From Oasisia sp. SBJ-2009 (taxonomy: Eukaryota; Annelida; Polychaeta; Sabellida; Siboglinidae), in contig OZ024861.1 of the NCBI GenBank assembly GCA_964017155.1, forward strand, positions 29,817,777 through 29,881,776: a stretch of DNA of 64,000 nucleotides, read 5' to 3'. How positions within the stretch are numbered: the stretch's first letter is position 1; the number at the start of each line of letters is the position of its first letter. Both the position numbers and the translations under genes were made by a program. Shown one piece after another: positions 47,701-58,258 of the stretch. The notes beneath the pieces are model-generated. The model was not told the origin of the DNA. It made no database searches and saw only the letters and a program-made list of their open reading frames with translations.

Positions 47701-50700
47701 AGCACCTCTAGCAACTAACGTGGATTTGTGGAAGCCCATAACATGTGACGTGTTCTAACGAAATGAATCGTATGTCAGTGAACTTGATTTCGAGGAAACA
47801 CCATATAAACACCATAGTGATTTTTGACAAATTAACTTCTTGTCCCCTTTAACGTCTTTTCCGTCAACTGGCTATGCCAATTTCTGATTTATATTACTAT
47901 TTTATACCCTTTACGTTGTTTTTAGAAAGGCTACAAACTTGAATTTCACACCTGAATTACTTAAAACAAAATTGATACATCACACTTGTACGGGTTGTTT
48001 TTAACCAAAAATCTCATGACTGAGAGGTGGACGTTCTAACCATCGTGCCACGGGTCACTCACCGGGCTCCAGTGTATTCTGGGGCAGCTCCAGCCGAGAC
48101 AGATGAGCATGGATGAGGCAGCGAGCCTTGATGCTGTACAGGTAACATAGGGGGCGCTCCTTGTTCTTCTCATTCAGGTACGGCAGATTCTTCATCAGCT
48201 GCGACAAATATATATGTCGTCATTACACCAAGCTGTGACCACGGTCAGTTTAATGAGTTTATGAAACTCGCTTATTGATAAAGGCTGTTCAAAACAATTC
48301 AGAATGAATCAGCTTGTGTTAAAATTCAACATACATCACATTCACAAAACATCAAATTTATTTTGACATTTCCCCAACTTTATCTGGGACGCCCACTTTT
48401 GACTTTCACATGACCTGTGTAATCCAGCCACTGAAATTCTTCATATTTTGGGACTGGCGTAGCCTCGATTATCCAAGTTCCGTGAGGTGGCAGCACCAGC
48501 TTTAGCCCCTCACATCCGACTGGGGAATTAATATTAGCCCATAATAGGGTAGACAAGCTGATTAGCTCTCAGGCCAACTATGAAATAAAAACTGAAATAC
48601 GCACATACTTTTATAAGACAATACTGAACTATTAAAAGTATTCAACATTAAATTTAGTCACACAAAAATAAACAGAAACATAAATTTGCAGTTGTTTGTG
48701 AAGCAGGAATTATGACGGGATTAGCCTTGATTACCCAGGCTCCGTGAGGTGGAAGCACGTTTTAGCCCCTCACATGGATAACATTCAAAAGTCAGCTAAG
48801 TGACCAGACTGTGTTCTCGGTGAAGTTACGCATAGTCTCGCTTAACCGACTGGCTGTGGAAGTGGAACTACGCAGAGAAGACAGTCTGGTTACTTAGTCG
48901 GCTTCTGTTTGTTTATCTGCGTGATCTATTATACAATGCTGCCACCTCACAGACACTGCCGTAATTTCAGTTTCTTATAAACAACGGCAAATTTGTATTT
49001 CTGTTTATTTTTGTGTGACTGTAAATGTAATGTTGAATACTTTTAACAGTTTAGTTTTATGTTAATATAAGTTTAATTTTGCATCGTTTTTATAATACAG
49101 CATTATTTGATAAAAAGGTATTCTTATTTAATTTGTGTGCTATCCGTGTGGAGCTAGACAATGCTGCCACCTCACGTATAAGGTTAATCTTATTTTAGTG
49201 TTAATATCAGTTCAATTTTGAATACTTTTTATATGATATCTTTATCTTGTAAAAGTGTATCGTTATTTTAATTTTTATTTCTTAGTTGGCCTGAGAGCCA
49301 ATCAGCGTCTCTACCCTAATCTGGGGTAAGGCCACCCTGGCGGGTCGAAAATGCAGAACGTCTCTTTCCCCAGGCAGAGTTGAGAGGCTTAAAAGTGCTG
49401 CCACCTCACGGAGCCTGGGTAACCGAGGCTAAGTTACACAAAATTGAAGCAGAAGCAGTAGCAGAAGTTGGTGACACAATCACCGACACGTCAACGTTGA
49501 CATGTCACTAGGTTATGACACTGACATGTCACTATGTCCTTCCTTACCCGTGGGATCTGTTCGTTGTCGGACGGTCTCTCCACCACCTCCTGGTTGTACT
49601 GACGGTTGAACTCAAAGGATGCTGCCAGCACCATCAGGACCCCTACAATGGAATCATCTCCGTCACTTTCACTATCGACGTTGTAGCGCTTACATTTTTC
49701 CGGCGTTATAAACGTTCCGATTGACGTTTATGCGTATGTGCGATAAAAATTAAATGATTAATATGCAGTGAATGGACAATGCATTTATGGCATAAATACT
49801 ACAGGTTGTTCGTTAGGATGTATATAACCTCTCAGCAAAATTATTTGTCGCAAATTAACACGAGGCAAACTAGTTTTGAGGCATGTTTTGATAGCACGCG
49901 TAAATCACGTGACTATAGTGCGCCATAATCTGTAACAGTGATTTAAATAAACATAAGATGTTATTGTATTGAACGACATTTTAAGCAACTCTTCACAGTA
50001 GTCATCACAGGAGACTTAACGAACAGCCCGTGGCATTTATACCAAAAATGCTTTATCGTTTCGCTGCACATTGATGATTTTACATTTATCGCGCATGCGC
50101 AGAAACGTCAATCGTAAAGTTTATAACGATCGGAAAAATGTAAGTGCGACAACGCCATGAAATCAAATCAAAATATCATTATTTAGCCCTCATGGGGATA
50201 TCCTCTTGTGTTGTTCGAGAGATCAAAATGATTAATAAATAAAGTGTGCTATACAAGAGAGTGCAATAAAAACAAGTTCTAGGAATTATACATGAATAAA
50301 AATACAATCGGTAAAACAATTGTTAGAATATAATTTACAGATCACAGTAAATATATGAAAGCAGGTTCATCATAAATGATGTTTCATATCATATCTAAGG
50401 GACTCCAGTGAGAGCTATAACAGGTTCCTCTATCAGTGTTATTCTAGTTCTTTCCAGTTTTCTGGAAGATCCTACTTACTGATCAGTCTGTATATGTCAG
50501 AGTTACAATGTTGTGACTGAGATCATTAACATAACTGTTACATATCTAGTAAGCTTTCTGTTTTTTACAATAGAAGTTCTACTGGTAATAAGTATACAAG
50601 TAAATGCAACCATGAATAACAACACAGTGTCAACTGAAACAGCACATTTTAACTTAGGCCAACTTCGATTGAGCTACTCGAGTTACTCGCGTAACTCTGC

Positions 50701-53625
50701 GTGCGCTGTACTACGCGTGTAATCCAACTGAATACCGATGATCGTGTTCACGGACATAAACCCCTTATGTAAATAAATAAAATAATCAGTTGTTTAGTGT
50801 GTAAATTGTGATGTTCATCTTCTTGGACTTTAATTATAATTCATAGAATGTGGTGACTTTAATCTATATTTAAATGATTGTATCCTGTAATATTTAATTA
50901 ATTTCTTATGCGTTCCCTATTGGCTGTCACTGCTAATGATGTAAGTTATTTGAGTGGATCCTGTAAAACTCACGATTGCCTCGAGTAGCTAATCTAGGTC
51001 AAAATGGTTACGTGCTCGAGTGATTTCGGCTGTTCGATTGGGACTCGGGTTACGCAAGTTACTCGCGTGGCTCAATCGAAGTCTGCCTTAGATGCAGTTT
51101 GCTAAATCACAGTAAATGAATCCGACATGTTCGTGTGTGTTCGCACTTTGACAACATACGTTTGAGCATCATATTTGGCGTCTTGTGAAGAAAGATGAAG
51201 TACAGCTGGGTCGTGTCCATCAGAATCTGCTCGGCACTGTACTTGATCGATCTGTACCACCAGGTGCCCTGGATCCAGCACAGTCAGTCAACATTACAAG
51301 TGCCCTCGAACTAGCATAGACAGTCAACATTACATGTACCAATGGCTGTCCGTGAACCAGTACAGATGGTAGAACATTACACGAACCAAAAGGTGCCCTG
51401 GAACCAGTATAGTCAGTCAACATTACACAGCACCAGGACCACGTAAACCAGCGTAGTCAGTCAACATTATATGTAACAACAGGTGCCTTGTAAACTGCAC
51501 AGCTGGTTAACATTACAAGTGCCACTGTGAACTACATTCATTCTTCGACCGTAGATAGTATCTTCTTCTTTTCTCTTCTCTTAGATACTGAACAGGGCCC
51601 TGTACAGGGCGTTTAAAGTCCAACGAGAATTAGTGAGTCCACTACAGGTTTACCCTCTGTGTGGGATCTTTTACTTCCCCTGGCACAGACACTATCTAAA
51701 ATGGATAGACTTATACCGACATTGTAAATGTACAAAACGCACACCTGTCCTTGGTGCAAAATGAAGACATGTAAACAAAGATTCCTGCTTCTATTATAGA
51801 GGATAGAAATATGCTTACCACAACAACTGGGAGGACCACCATGAAGACCAACGCATACAAGCCAAGAACCTGTCACACAAACATAATACTAGTTACATCA
51901 CAGCTAAACTCAGTAGTCATCTAAGTTGATGCCCTGTTGCATAAGAACATTTATGGTTTAATAAATGCATTTTTAACATAAATAATGATTTTATTAGGGT
52001 TATGTACAATTGCTTTGAAATAGTAAATGGCCCAATGTGGATTAGCCGGGCCAATTCATTGTACACAGTAAATCTGTAAGATAGTCATCATGTCTCGCAT
52101 ATAACTTCATTATTATTTATTTATTATTATATATATTTTTTTAAATTAGTAAGTTGTTTATATAACTTACTTTTCTAACGGTGGTTATTTACATGAATTA
52201 ATTGCATATTTATTATACAATCACATCCTGTATATTGCTCATTATTTTATGTTTTTCTACAATTTAACATTTATCTAACTTATAACCGTATTTATTTTTT
52301 ATCTATTCATTGTTTAACATATTTGATCTTTTATAGGTTACTTAGATGTGCTAATGTATGTACCAATTGTATATGGTTTTTTTTTACCTGAAATAAATGT
52401 ATTATGCAATAATGAAATTATGCGTGGCAGAGGAAGACATATTTCAATTCTGTGCTGGTTACTTTCACAAATGTAATAGTTTTCAGGGACGTCAGAAACA
52501 ACACTAGCACTTGATCAACAGTCACAGATATGTTCTGATAGTTGTTAGTGAGGAGAAATTGCTATCCTCTCTACAGATCTCTTATTGAGTCGGAAGTTTA
52601 AGCTGTAGTCACATCTATGTTATAAAACAGCATGTGGGCCTGTCATATATTTCCATCAATTTCACAAGTATGAGACTGGCGTTTTGTAGATATCTTAGCA
52701 GGCTCATTGGGGTGGATAGGAAATGTAGACGTAATTAACCCAGTCGGTTTTGGAACATTCGTAAAGGCTGTTACAGCTCACTTCAGCATTCAGGATGACT
52801 GATGGAATAAGTTCATGCTGTTTCATAGCGGGTTGTTAAGTGAAGTCAAGGTGATGGCTTGTTGTTACACCTCTACATACAAATGTCCTTTTATGGTTGC
52901 TCGGATGTATACAAATATTTAGGTTTAGGGTTAGTATTAGGGTTTATTTATTTTAGCTTTGAAGATACTTTTGACAAGAATAGCATCAGGTATTTATATG
53001 CATTTGTAGGGGTAGCAAAAACCTACCAGTGTATTCGATATTTAAATTTTTGCATTTTTCTAGTCGTGCAACATCAAGAGTAATTCAGTTAGTTCAGTTT
53101 GTTCATACTTCATAATCACCCATGTATCTTTTAAATATGTGATGTTAGGACCATCAGTCTTTACTCAGTGTTGCTCTCAGAAATGTACACAGCTGGCAGT
53201 GGTTTGAAGTGCAAAAATGTAAACATGTTGCATAAATATGTGGCTGTGTCTTTCTGACTGTAAAATGGTAGAAAGACGACAGTTAAAGTACCACTGCTTA
53301 ACTACAGTAAGATACTATAAAACTGTATAGAAAGCTGAAGTGATTTTGCAAACTGTTTCACTTACCCATACTGAGTTCTGTTTTTCAACTATCCACTTGG
53401 GCAAAGCAATGCCAAAATGGGTGGCTGGAATAAAGTTGAAGAAATCACATGAATAAGTAAAAAACTATACAAACTAAACGTGTTTATGTTAGCAATATAG
53501 AAAACATAACATAAGAAAATATGTGAAAACAAAATACAAAACATAAGTGATACTATAGGTATTGAAACAGCAAGTAATTACAAGTAATACTGAACTACCC
53601 CCTAGTGTAGGTGAGTGCAACCGCA

Positions 53626-53676
<51 letters not shown>

Positions 53677-56600
53677 ACCAAATAAATCTAGACCGACAAC
53701 AATTTGTTAGTTTTATTTTAGGTGGACTCTCAGCCACCCACACACACATCACAATCTATAAAATGTTCAAGTCTAAAATCAACAACAAATGTGACCGTTA
53801 TTGCCGTCCTTTAAGAAAACTGGCCATTCTGCAGATTTCCTACCTCCTGGTCCGTCAGGATTGCCGTATTCTTCCCAGTTCTTGCGTGCCTCCTCGTCTG
53901 TTAAACTACAACAGCACACGACATGTTTCATGATGACATCTTCACAAGCCACAGATTGTTACTACCCCTGGCTGGTCATTTCTGATAAGCTGTGGAGTGA
54001 GTGGAGTCAATTTTGTTTTAAATCAGTTCAAATTATGATATAAGTGAGTATAAATAGTGCTTTAAACACACCGCATCACACGTAAAAGGTATGTACATGG
54101 AATTGTGCAATTCTTAGCATGATAGCCACATTTCAACGAATCCAATTTTTTAATGATCTGAACCAGAATAAGTGTGAACACATGACAACAAACTGCACAG
54201 AAAACTATAAGAAACTAAATATCCAGAAAAAACAGGTATCTTCAACTCACGCTTTATATGCTTTTGTGATTTTCATGAACCTCTGTGAGTCTCCAGTGTC
54301 CTTGTCCGGATGGTAGATGATACTCAATTTGTGATATGCTTTCTTAATTTCTCTACTGGTTGCACCCTGAATGCAACAAAGTAAACATAAACTGCAATAA
54401 AATAGTAAGAACATTTCGGTAATAAATAAAACATTTTCAATGGTTAAAGCTGCATCACTTTATTTTTGCTTGTCCGATTTCTTTTTTTTTGGCACAAAGG
54501 CAAATGTAAATAGTATCCACGTTTTACAATGCGACAATGTCAGCATTCGGTATTAAACTGATCACATATTTCCTTAACTTTTCACATTTAACACGATATG
54601 TTTGGACACAAAGAAGTTGATCTACAACGGGCTACACCGGTTAAGCAAGTAGCTTCAATAAAAATGCAGTTCTTAGATAACAAGAAAATGTCCTGTTCCA
54701 CCAGAACATTAGAAACAGGTTCTTTGATCAACTGATGCAGCATTTATATTGTCAGTTGGTGATTGCTAACATACCCGATACGTATATCTAATACTGTAGT
54801 CAAACGAACTAATGAGTATATTCTCATACTCAATCTACACCTTGCTTTTCCAGTACTACCTCGTTTTTAACAACAGACAGCCTTAACGAGAGCCTGACTT
54901 AGCTGTTTCCCACCAACAACTACAGGTGACGATAATATTATTATCAGAAGCATAAATGATTGACTCACCCTGTCAATCTGTAATTCGCTGTATGGGTCGA
55001 ACTCGGCGAAATCAAGCTCCACCTGGGAGGCTTTATATGCGACCACTGCTAGTAGGGCCCAACCGATGAGCAGACCGGATTTACTAAATACAACAAAAAC
55101 ACATAACAATATTAAAATCATTAAATATTTGCTTCATTATCACATAAATTTTTTGAAATTAAAAAAGTAGACATTGAAATATAGTCAAGACACAACATTT
55201 AAAAATAATAATATATATCTGACATGTTGTGAAATAATTTATTAAATGCTGGGTCATTTTGAATGCAGAAAATTGTTTACGAACAGAAATTTAGTGAGCA
55301 GTGAAAGACTAGTCATCAACATCATCAATGAAATTATAACGATACTGCCTTTACTGGCGACATTTTTTAAAGAAACTCATCAATATTCAAGTCTTGACAT
55401 TTCTTCTACGTTAGGGCAATTTTGGCTGGCATTGAAATTATTCAAAACAAATTAATAAGTAATGCCACCACAAACATAGAAGTACTAGAATGCATCAGTT
55501 ATATTATGTTACCCAAATCTGCACAAATGATGTGAACTTACATGGCCCGTCGTTTAAGTCGATTAATTGGCTCTTTAGATTTCAGTTTTTGTTTTTTCAT
55601 CTTGCAAGGGTCGCACTGACACACTCGTCTTGACTTCTCTGGGTCTTCTGTAAGTGAAAATACAGTCAAATGTTCAAAACCTAACAAAAATTCAATTGTA
55701 ACATTTCTAAGCATGTATATGTATCCAAGAGAATGTATCAGAGGTGTTAACATGTAATTTTAACTATCTATCTGTTTCAAATTTTGAAGTGTGAAGACGC
55801 TAGGGTCACTTGATAGTCAATACGAACGCCATAAAACCTTTCATTATTTAATCGATCCTCTATGTCTTAAATTGCAAAGATTTTTTTCAGAATCATGATG
55901 AAAGTAGGTGTAATAATTTCAAGCATTGACCAAGGCGTTCATGGAGTCAAATTAGTCAATTAATTCCAATGCCATTCCTACAAAAGAGATGTTTTGTAGC
56001 GTCTGTTAGGTGGCCATCGTTTTATGACCAGGAACTGTACACAGGGGTGACAGAGCTCTCAACATTAAGGTTTTTTTCGTAATCCAATGGCCCAGTCACT
56101 TTGAAAAGTTACTGGCCCAAGTTTTGCATTTATTTTCATAAAACTGTAGCTTCACAAGAAGTATACAAACAGTCATTTGAACTCGGTTTTGAACATTAAA
56201 TTATACATATGACTCTAATACTGTAAACATGACTACTAGTGATGTTTAATGACATTTTTACAAATTATCAGGACTGTTGGATGACTCATGATGTACCTAA
56301 GTAAATATGCAGGAATAGTGTCCAAAAAGGGCAACTATTTTCTGTGACACATGTCAACTCCCATGGTTGACATCTGTATGGGTGGATGAATCTTGTTTGC
56401 GCAAATAATACTAGCATTGCCACTGTCGTGGTGTGGAATTAGGTATATTGCATGTAGAATTGGCTGTCTTGCATCTGTCGACTCTGTAAAATTTAAATTT
56501 TACTGTTTAACCTTAATTTGGTAGAATTCTGATTCCGACGAGGGCTCTTTCTACTTCGTCTGACTCCAGACTGGAGTGAAAGAACCCGAGTGAGACGAAG

Positions 56601-57476
56601 TCGAAAGAGCCGTCGTTCAGAGAACGTAACTATAGGTAATACCGAATGTAACTAACGTCGGCGTCGTTAAATTGCAGACAGGCACTCATGCATAATTCAG
56701 ACCCACCTCAATTTTGCCATCATAACTGTATCTTTGCCAACATTTGATACTTGACTTTGTTAATTTAATCAATTAACATCATCTTGCGCATACGTATGTT
56801 GTATAAACATAGCATCTTAGCAGACTTCTGAGGTGGAAAAGACAGCGCAGTCGGCATAAACAAACTGTTTGTCGCTCATTCCATGTGCACGGTACAGTGA
56901 CATGTGCACGATTACCCTTGCAACTGGCACAAATCGGAGCGTTGTTTGGGTCTCAAAATGCAAAATTTGTGAAACATAAATATACCTGGGAATGCTGATT
57001 GATGATGTTTAAGATTAGAATTTGTGTGAGGTATCCAATATACTATTATAGCCATATAGGCAAATATACAGTTATAATAGCACAATTGAGGTGGGTCCGA
57101 ATTCTGCATAAGTACCTGCAGACCGACACCACATTTACACGACTACACGGTTCAGTAATAACCACTGCTTCTGTACTGTGTCGAAATTACATGAATTAGC
57201 CATTACGATGCAGTGCAATAACAACCAGATGGCAGATAGACTTTCATGCTTGGGACTGAGGCAGCTGCTGGTACGACTCTACCGAGTGGTAGCCAACGGA
57301 TTAATTCACCCCACAAGAAACGTGAACAACTACACATCGATGCGACGCATACCTTTGCTTTCCCCGGTACCCCATAGGTAATAAGTGGCAGGCACGAGCA
57401 CTAACGCCATAAAAGAGAGGAGGAAAAAATAAAAAGTTCCCCCCTCTTCATCGTACTCAAACTCCATGCCCGCCAT
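35733..57476 (-). CDS. SEC63: SEC63 translocation protein (complete, 19 exons, 783 aa)
   Basis: SEC63 is an ER membrane J-protein that recruits BiP to the Sec61/Sec62 channel. Exons 5' to 3': 57476-57353, 55647-55542, 55083-54969, 54366-54251, 53905-53844, 53424-53366, 51869-51819, 51268-51160, 49642-49548, 48198-48063, 45958-45866, 43017-42872, 42385-42238, 41392-41202, 40864-40664, 40153-39896, 37910-37812, 37278-37174, 35870-35733. All phases agree. Start MAGMEFEYDEEGGTFYFFLL; membrane segments near residues 13-34, 81-93 and 195-211; lumenal J domain with HPD near 134-136; Brl region with WWYRSIKYS, SLLQLPH and VMNVCANLPYVEMDVKTE; a lysine-rich then acidic linker; EWWWLYVADKKNQ; PYKPGIYHYTVVLRSDSYLD; and an acidic tail ending DYDESDAD. 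Human SEC63 is 760 aa. The gene hosts five of the seven clear splice-boundary duplications. Confidence 0.96.
35877..36335. repeat. About 40-bp GATACAC minisatellite abutting SEC63 exon 19 acceptor
   Basis: Repeats of GATACACACTTGATACACCC with GGGAACTAATGACAGATACATTT. It starts within a few bases of the exon 19 acceptor (exon begins 35870), so the intron end (TGTATTTGTGTCTGCAG) merges into the array. It holds no exon sequence. The remainder of the intron, 36336-37173, shows nothing recognisable. Confidence 0.9.
37302..37410 (-). mobile_element. SINE 3' fragment
   Basis: GGTAAGTTATTACATAGCGC followed by TGCTCAAAGCACTTTACACT and CCTGGCAGACCTGTTTAGTC matches the tail half of the SINE at 3205-3560 in reverse orientation. 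It is 23 bases from SEC63 exon 18. Confidence 0.7.
37420..37780 (-). repeat. LINE-like 3' end with (TAA)n, antisense
   Basis: TAATAATAATAATTGTAAAAC, CTATAGCACCTATATCC and GAGGCACAACAAACAAAATT parallel 525-660. The body continues to about 37780 without a usable frame. Confidence 0.5.
37911..39306 (-). repeat. SEC63 exon 17 acceptor array (about 42-bp unit)
   Basis: Unit of 39-51 bp. On the minus strand it reads (TTG)n CAG followed by TTGAAGTATGAGTGGTGGTG and ACTGTAG. CAG|TTGAAGTATGAGTGG is the authentic exon 17 acceptor and first codons (exon starts 37910). About 25 in-register, nearly identical copies run to about 38960, then about eight more decayed ones to 39306. Most copies change the third Trp codon TGG to TGA, so a decoy exon start would meet a stop at its seventh codon. 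Confidence 0.95.
39309..39895 (-). repeat. SEC63 exon 16 donor array (about 85-bp unit)
   Basis: Each unit contains the last 49 nt of exon 16 (from GACCAAGTCTAAGGACACAC to CCCTACTACCCTGCC), the donor GTGAGTGTAG, (TTG)6-8 and AATT. Six intact decoy donors follow the real one at 39896: exon-like ends at 39811, 39729, 39644, 39559, 39471 and 39386 (steps 85, 82, 85, 85, 88, 85). A seventh, diverged copy at 39309-39380 ends CCCTACTACCCT and abuts the acceptor array. Confidence 0.96.
40227..40520. mobile_element. Internally deleted, end-less copy of AGGGATA TTAA MITE
   Basis: AGTGAGAGGTTCACAGTATT, GGTTGTGCCTAGTAACTGTG, AACATGCTATCTTA, GCGCATAAGTCTCAAGATGG and TTTCTGATACAATTATACTA match 31572-32098 in order; both TIRs are gone. 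It lies beside the exon 15 donor repeats. Confidence 0.85.
40525..40663 (-). repeat. SEC63 exon 15 donor triplication (60/63-bp unit)
   Basis: The minus strand has three copies of GTAAGTACCC(C)ATCACCATCC: the real donor at 40664/40663 (CCAAATGGG|GTAAGTACC), a decoy at 40604/40603 (CCAGATGGG|GTAAGTACC) and a decoy at 40541/40540 (CATTGTA|GTAAGTACC). Spacings of 60 and 63 keep the frame, and the reading frame stays open through all three. Use of the decoys would add 20 or 41 residues to the linker. Confidence 0.92.
40935..41090. repeat. (GTGTGTG)n / GGTGTGT microsatellite
   Basis: Imperfect GT tract in SEC63 intron 14, turning into a regular GTGTGTG 7-mer at about 41029-41085. Confidence 0.95.
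41440..42130. repeat. 23-bp minisatellite in SEC63 intron 13
   Basis: About 30 copies of accagttggctaattgtaatgtc with A/G and C/T variants, starting about 50 bases from the exon 14 acceptor and ending about 110 bases from the exon 13 donor. No exon edge lies in the unit. Confidence 0.95.
42595..42871 (-). repeat. Donor-like repeats before SEC63 exon 12 donor
   Basis: Five CATAAG|GTACTC-like sites on the minus strand (plus-strand TACCTTA at about 42650, 42671, 42730, 42792 and 42814) lie in ~80-bp repeats with GATAGAATG(A/G)TTATCAT and CACGTGATACAGCGA(C/G). The real donor is CGCAAG|GTACTCACT at 42872. The resemblance is limited to the splice site itself. Confidence 0.6.
43022..44430. repeat. 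32-bp minisatellite abutting SEC63 exon 12 acceptor
   Basis: About 43 copies of ccatttagtcagtcatcaca followed by tcaaacacaaca, starting directly at the acceptor (exon begins 43017). The intron end, ATGTTGTGTGTTGCAG, is itself a variant of the unit TGTTGTGTTTGATG. No spacers vary between repeats, so it is not a CRISPR-like array. Confidence 0.96.
44431..45865. other. SEC63 intron 11 remainder with a perfect hairpin
   Basis: No gene. At 45306-45340 CTCAATGTCCATGACT and AGTCATGGACATTGAG form a perfect 16-bp stem with a 3-base loop. GATACACATACACATACATGT-type short repeats occur near 45475-45500. Confidence 0.6.
46110..46460. repeat. Two diverged tandem copies, about 190 bp
   Basis: GCATCACACATAGCTAAATA...ATGTCCGTCAATGTGAAGG...GATGGGACGTCG at 46153-46255 recurs as TCACACATAGTTAAATATTG...ATGTCCGTCAATATGAAAGC...GATGAAACGTCACGG at 46350-46452. 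Confidence 0.6.
46585..47623. mobile_element. piggyBac-type element, CCCTGCGACCG ends, TTAA target duplication
   Basis: Flanked by TTAA at 46581-46584 and 47624-47627, with ends CCCTGCGACCGCACATGGCC and GGCCGGTCGCAGGG. Related to the 203-bp element at 8361-8563. Inside is an AAGATGGCGGA context at 46999-47010; the frames after it are short and unrecognised. Non-autonomous. It lies in SEC63 intron 10. Confidence 0.87.
47650..47727. repeat. Imperfect hairpin next to the TTAA element
   Basis: AATCAACGTTAGT...GATACACAACTAG is followed after three bases by its complement CTAGTTGTGTATTAGC...AACTAACGTGGATT. Possibly a foldback element. Confidence 0.6.
48470..48800 (-). mobile_element. Inverted, fragmented copies of the 9-bp-TSD family
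   Basis: TAGCCTCGATTATCC...TTCCGTGAGGTGGCAGCACC begins a reverse-orientation copy to about 48705. A second short piece (TTAGCCTTGATTACCCAGGC) follows at 48720-48775, then a remnant CCAGACTGTGTTCTCGG (48804) of the other end. Nested insertions in SEC63 intron 9. Confidence 0.7.
48833..49431. mobile_element. TAGTCTCG...CGAGGCTA inverted-repeat element, copy 1
   Basis: Ends TAGTCTCGCTTAACCGACTG and GGGTAACCGAGGCTA. Flanked by AGTTACGCA (48824-48832) and AGTTACACA (49432-49440), a 9-bp target-site duplication with one change. Internal CCTGAGAGCCAATCAGCGTC and GCTGCCACCTCACG blocks are shared with 57629-58219 and 58259-58852. A 9-bp duplication suggests a Mutator-like superfamily. Confidence 0.85.
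49680..50153. mobile_element. 474-bp element with ~65-bp TIRs (GTTGTAGCGCTTACATTTTT)
   Basis: Left GTTGTAGCGCTTACATTTTT CCGGCGTTATAAACGTTCCG and right inverse (GTTGTCGCACTTACATTTTT CCGATCGTTATAAACTTTAC on the minus strand) match for about 65 bases, through GATTGACGTTT(A/C)TGCG. No ORF. It begins 38 bases after the SEC63 exon 9 acceptor on the plus strand. Confidence 0.85.
50653..51090. mobile_element. 438-bp element with CTAAGGC...TTCGATTGAG TIRs
   Basis: Left CTTAGGCCAACTTCGATTGA GCTACTCGAG and right inverse CTAAGGCAGACTTCGATTGA GCCACGCGAG, followed by inverted TTACTCGCGTAAC-like sequence. It lies in SEC63 intron 8, about 70 bases from exon 8. Confidence 0.8.
51269..51530 (-). repeat. SEC63 exon 8 acceptor array (about 38-47-bp unit)
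   Basis: Seven copies including the real site. The minus-strand real boundary reads GACTGTGCTGGATCCAG|GGCACCTGGTG. Copies read TAGTTCGAG|GGCAC (about 51302), TGGTTCCAG|GGCACCTTTTG (about 51390), GTTTACAAG|GCACCTGTTG (about 51482) and weaker ones near 51345, 51437 and 51521. Each is followed by GTAATGTTGACTGACT. The copies therefore carry the AG and the first 5-10 exon bases. Confidence 0.82.
51870..53365. other. SEC63 intron 6: AT-rich, no gene
   Basis: AT-rich with a TTATTATATA-type tract at about 52110-52340. A few short open frames have no recognisable motif. Confidence 0.55.
53629..53672. repeat. (TA)n microsatellite
   Basis: About 22 TA units in SEC63 intron 5. Confidence 0.97.
54251..54366 (-). 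CDS. SEC63: SEC63 exon 4: J domain core with HPD
   Basis: Reads GATSREIKKAYHKLSIIYHP then DKDTGDSQRFMKITKAYKA. The HPD tripeptide needed to stimulate Hsp70 (BiP) ATPase is intact at about residues 134-136, as are the helix II KKAYHKLS and helix III FMKITKAY patterns. The preceding exon 3 supplies the second membrane segment and EFDPYSELQIDR; exon 5 continues LTDEEARKNWEEYGNPDGPG. Confidence 0.95.
56536..56619. repeat. 31-bp-arm hairpin in SEC63 intron 1
   Basis: CGACGAGGGCTCTTTCTACT TCGTCTGACTC pairs with GAGTGAGACGAAGTCGAAAG AGCCGTCG with about three mismatches and a short central loop. No flanking duplication identified. Confidence 0.7.
56689..57108. mobile_element. MITE, TGCATAATTCAGACCCACC TIRs
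   Basis: Left TGCATAATTCAGACCCACCT CAATTTTGC and right inverse TGCAGAATTCGGACCCACCT CAATTGTGC. A fragment occurs at 21350-21440. It lies in SEC63 intron 1. Confidence 0.88.
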
Positions 57477-57628
57477 GATGGTGGTGTTGGCGTGGTGTTG
57501 ATGTCACCAATTTCTCGTCTGTTATCGCGTCGCCCGCGAGACTGTGAAGAGACGAGCGGCAGCGCGAGATGAAATAATATCAGACCCAGCAGGTGGCGAC
57601 ACTTTATATGAGTTCTTCCGCGCCAGGG

Positions 57629-58219
57629 TAGTCTCGCTTAACCGACTGTCGGTCGGCTGCGGAACTACGCCGAGAAGACAGTCTGGTGACATTTGCCGGC
57701 TTTTGTTTGGTATCCGCGTGATCTATAAAATGCTGCCACCTCACGGACACTGCCGTAATCTTTTTTTTTTATAAACAACTGCAAATTTGTATTTCTATTT
57801 ATTTTGGGTTAATATAAGTTTAATTTTTAATAGTTTTTATAATACAGCATTATTTAATCAAAAGGTTTCCTTATTTAATTTGTATGCTATCCGTGTCGGG
57901 CTAGACAATGCTGCCACCTCACGGATACTGGTTAATCCTGCCGTAATTCTTATTTTATAAACAACGGTAAATTTGAATTTTTACTTACTGTTGTGTTAGT
58001 TCAATGGTGAATACTTTTCAAATGATATTATTATCTTGTAAAACTATATCGTTATTTAAATTTTTATTTCATAGTTGGCCTGAGAGCCAATCAGCGTCTC
58101 TACCCTATTCTGGGGTAAGGCTGCCCGGATGTAGAAACTTAAGAATATATACTGTCCCAGGCGTAGTTGAGGGGGCCTAAAAGTGCTGCCACCTCACGGA
58201 GTCTGGGTAACCGAGGCTA
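57629..58219. mobile_element. TAGTCTCG...CGAGGCTA element, copy 2, perfect 9-bp TSD
   Basis: 591 bp with ends TAGTCTCGCTTAACCGACTG / CTGGGTAACCGAGGCTA, flanked by GCGCCAGGG at 57620-57628 and 58220-58228. The interior has paired TGCCACCTCACGGA blocks and AATACAGCATTATTT. It inserted about 150 bases upstream of the SEC63 start codon, so it may lie in its promoter or 5'UTR. Confidence 0.93.
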
Positions 58220-58258
58220 GCGCCAGGGATGTCTTTCTCGAGGAATCATGCATAAGCT

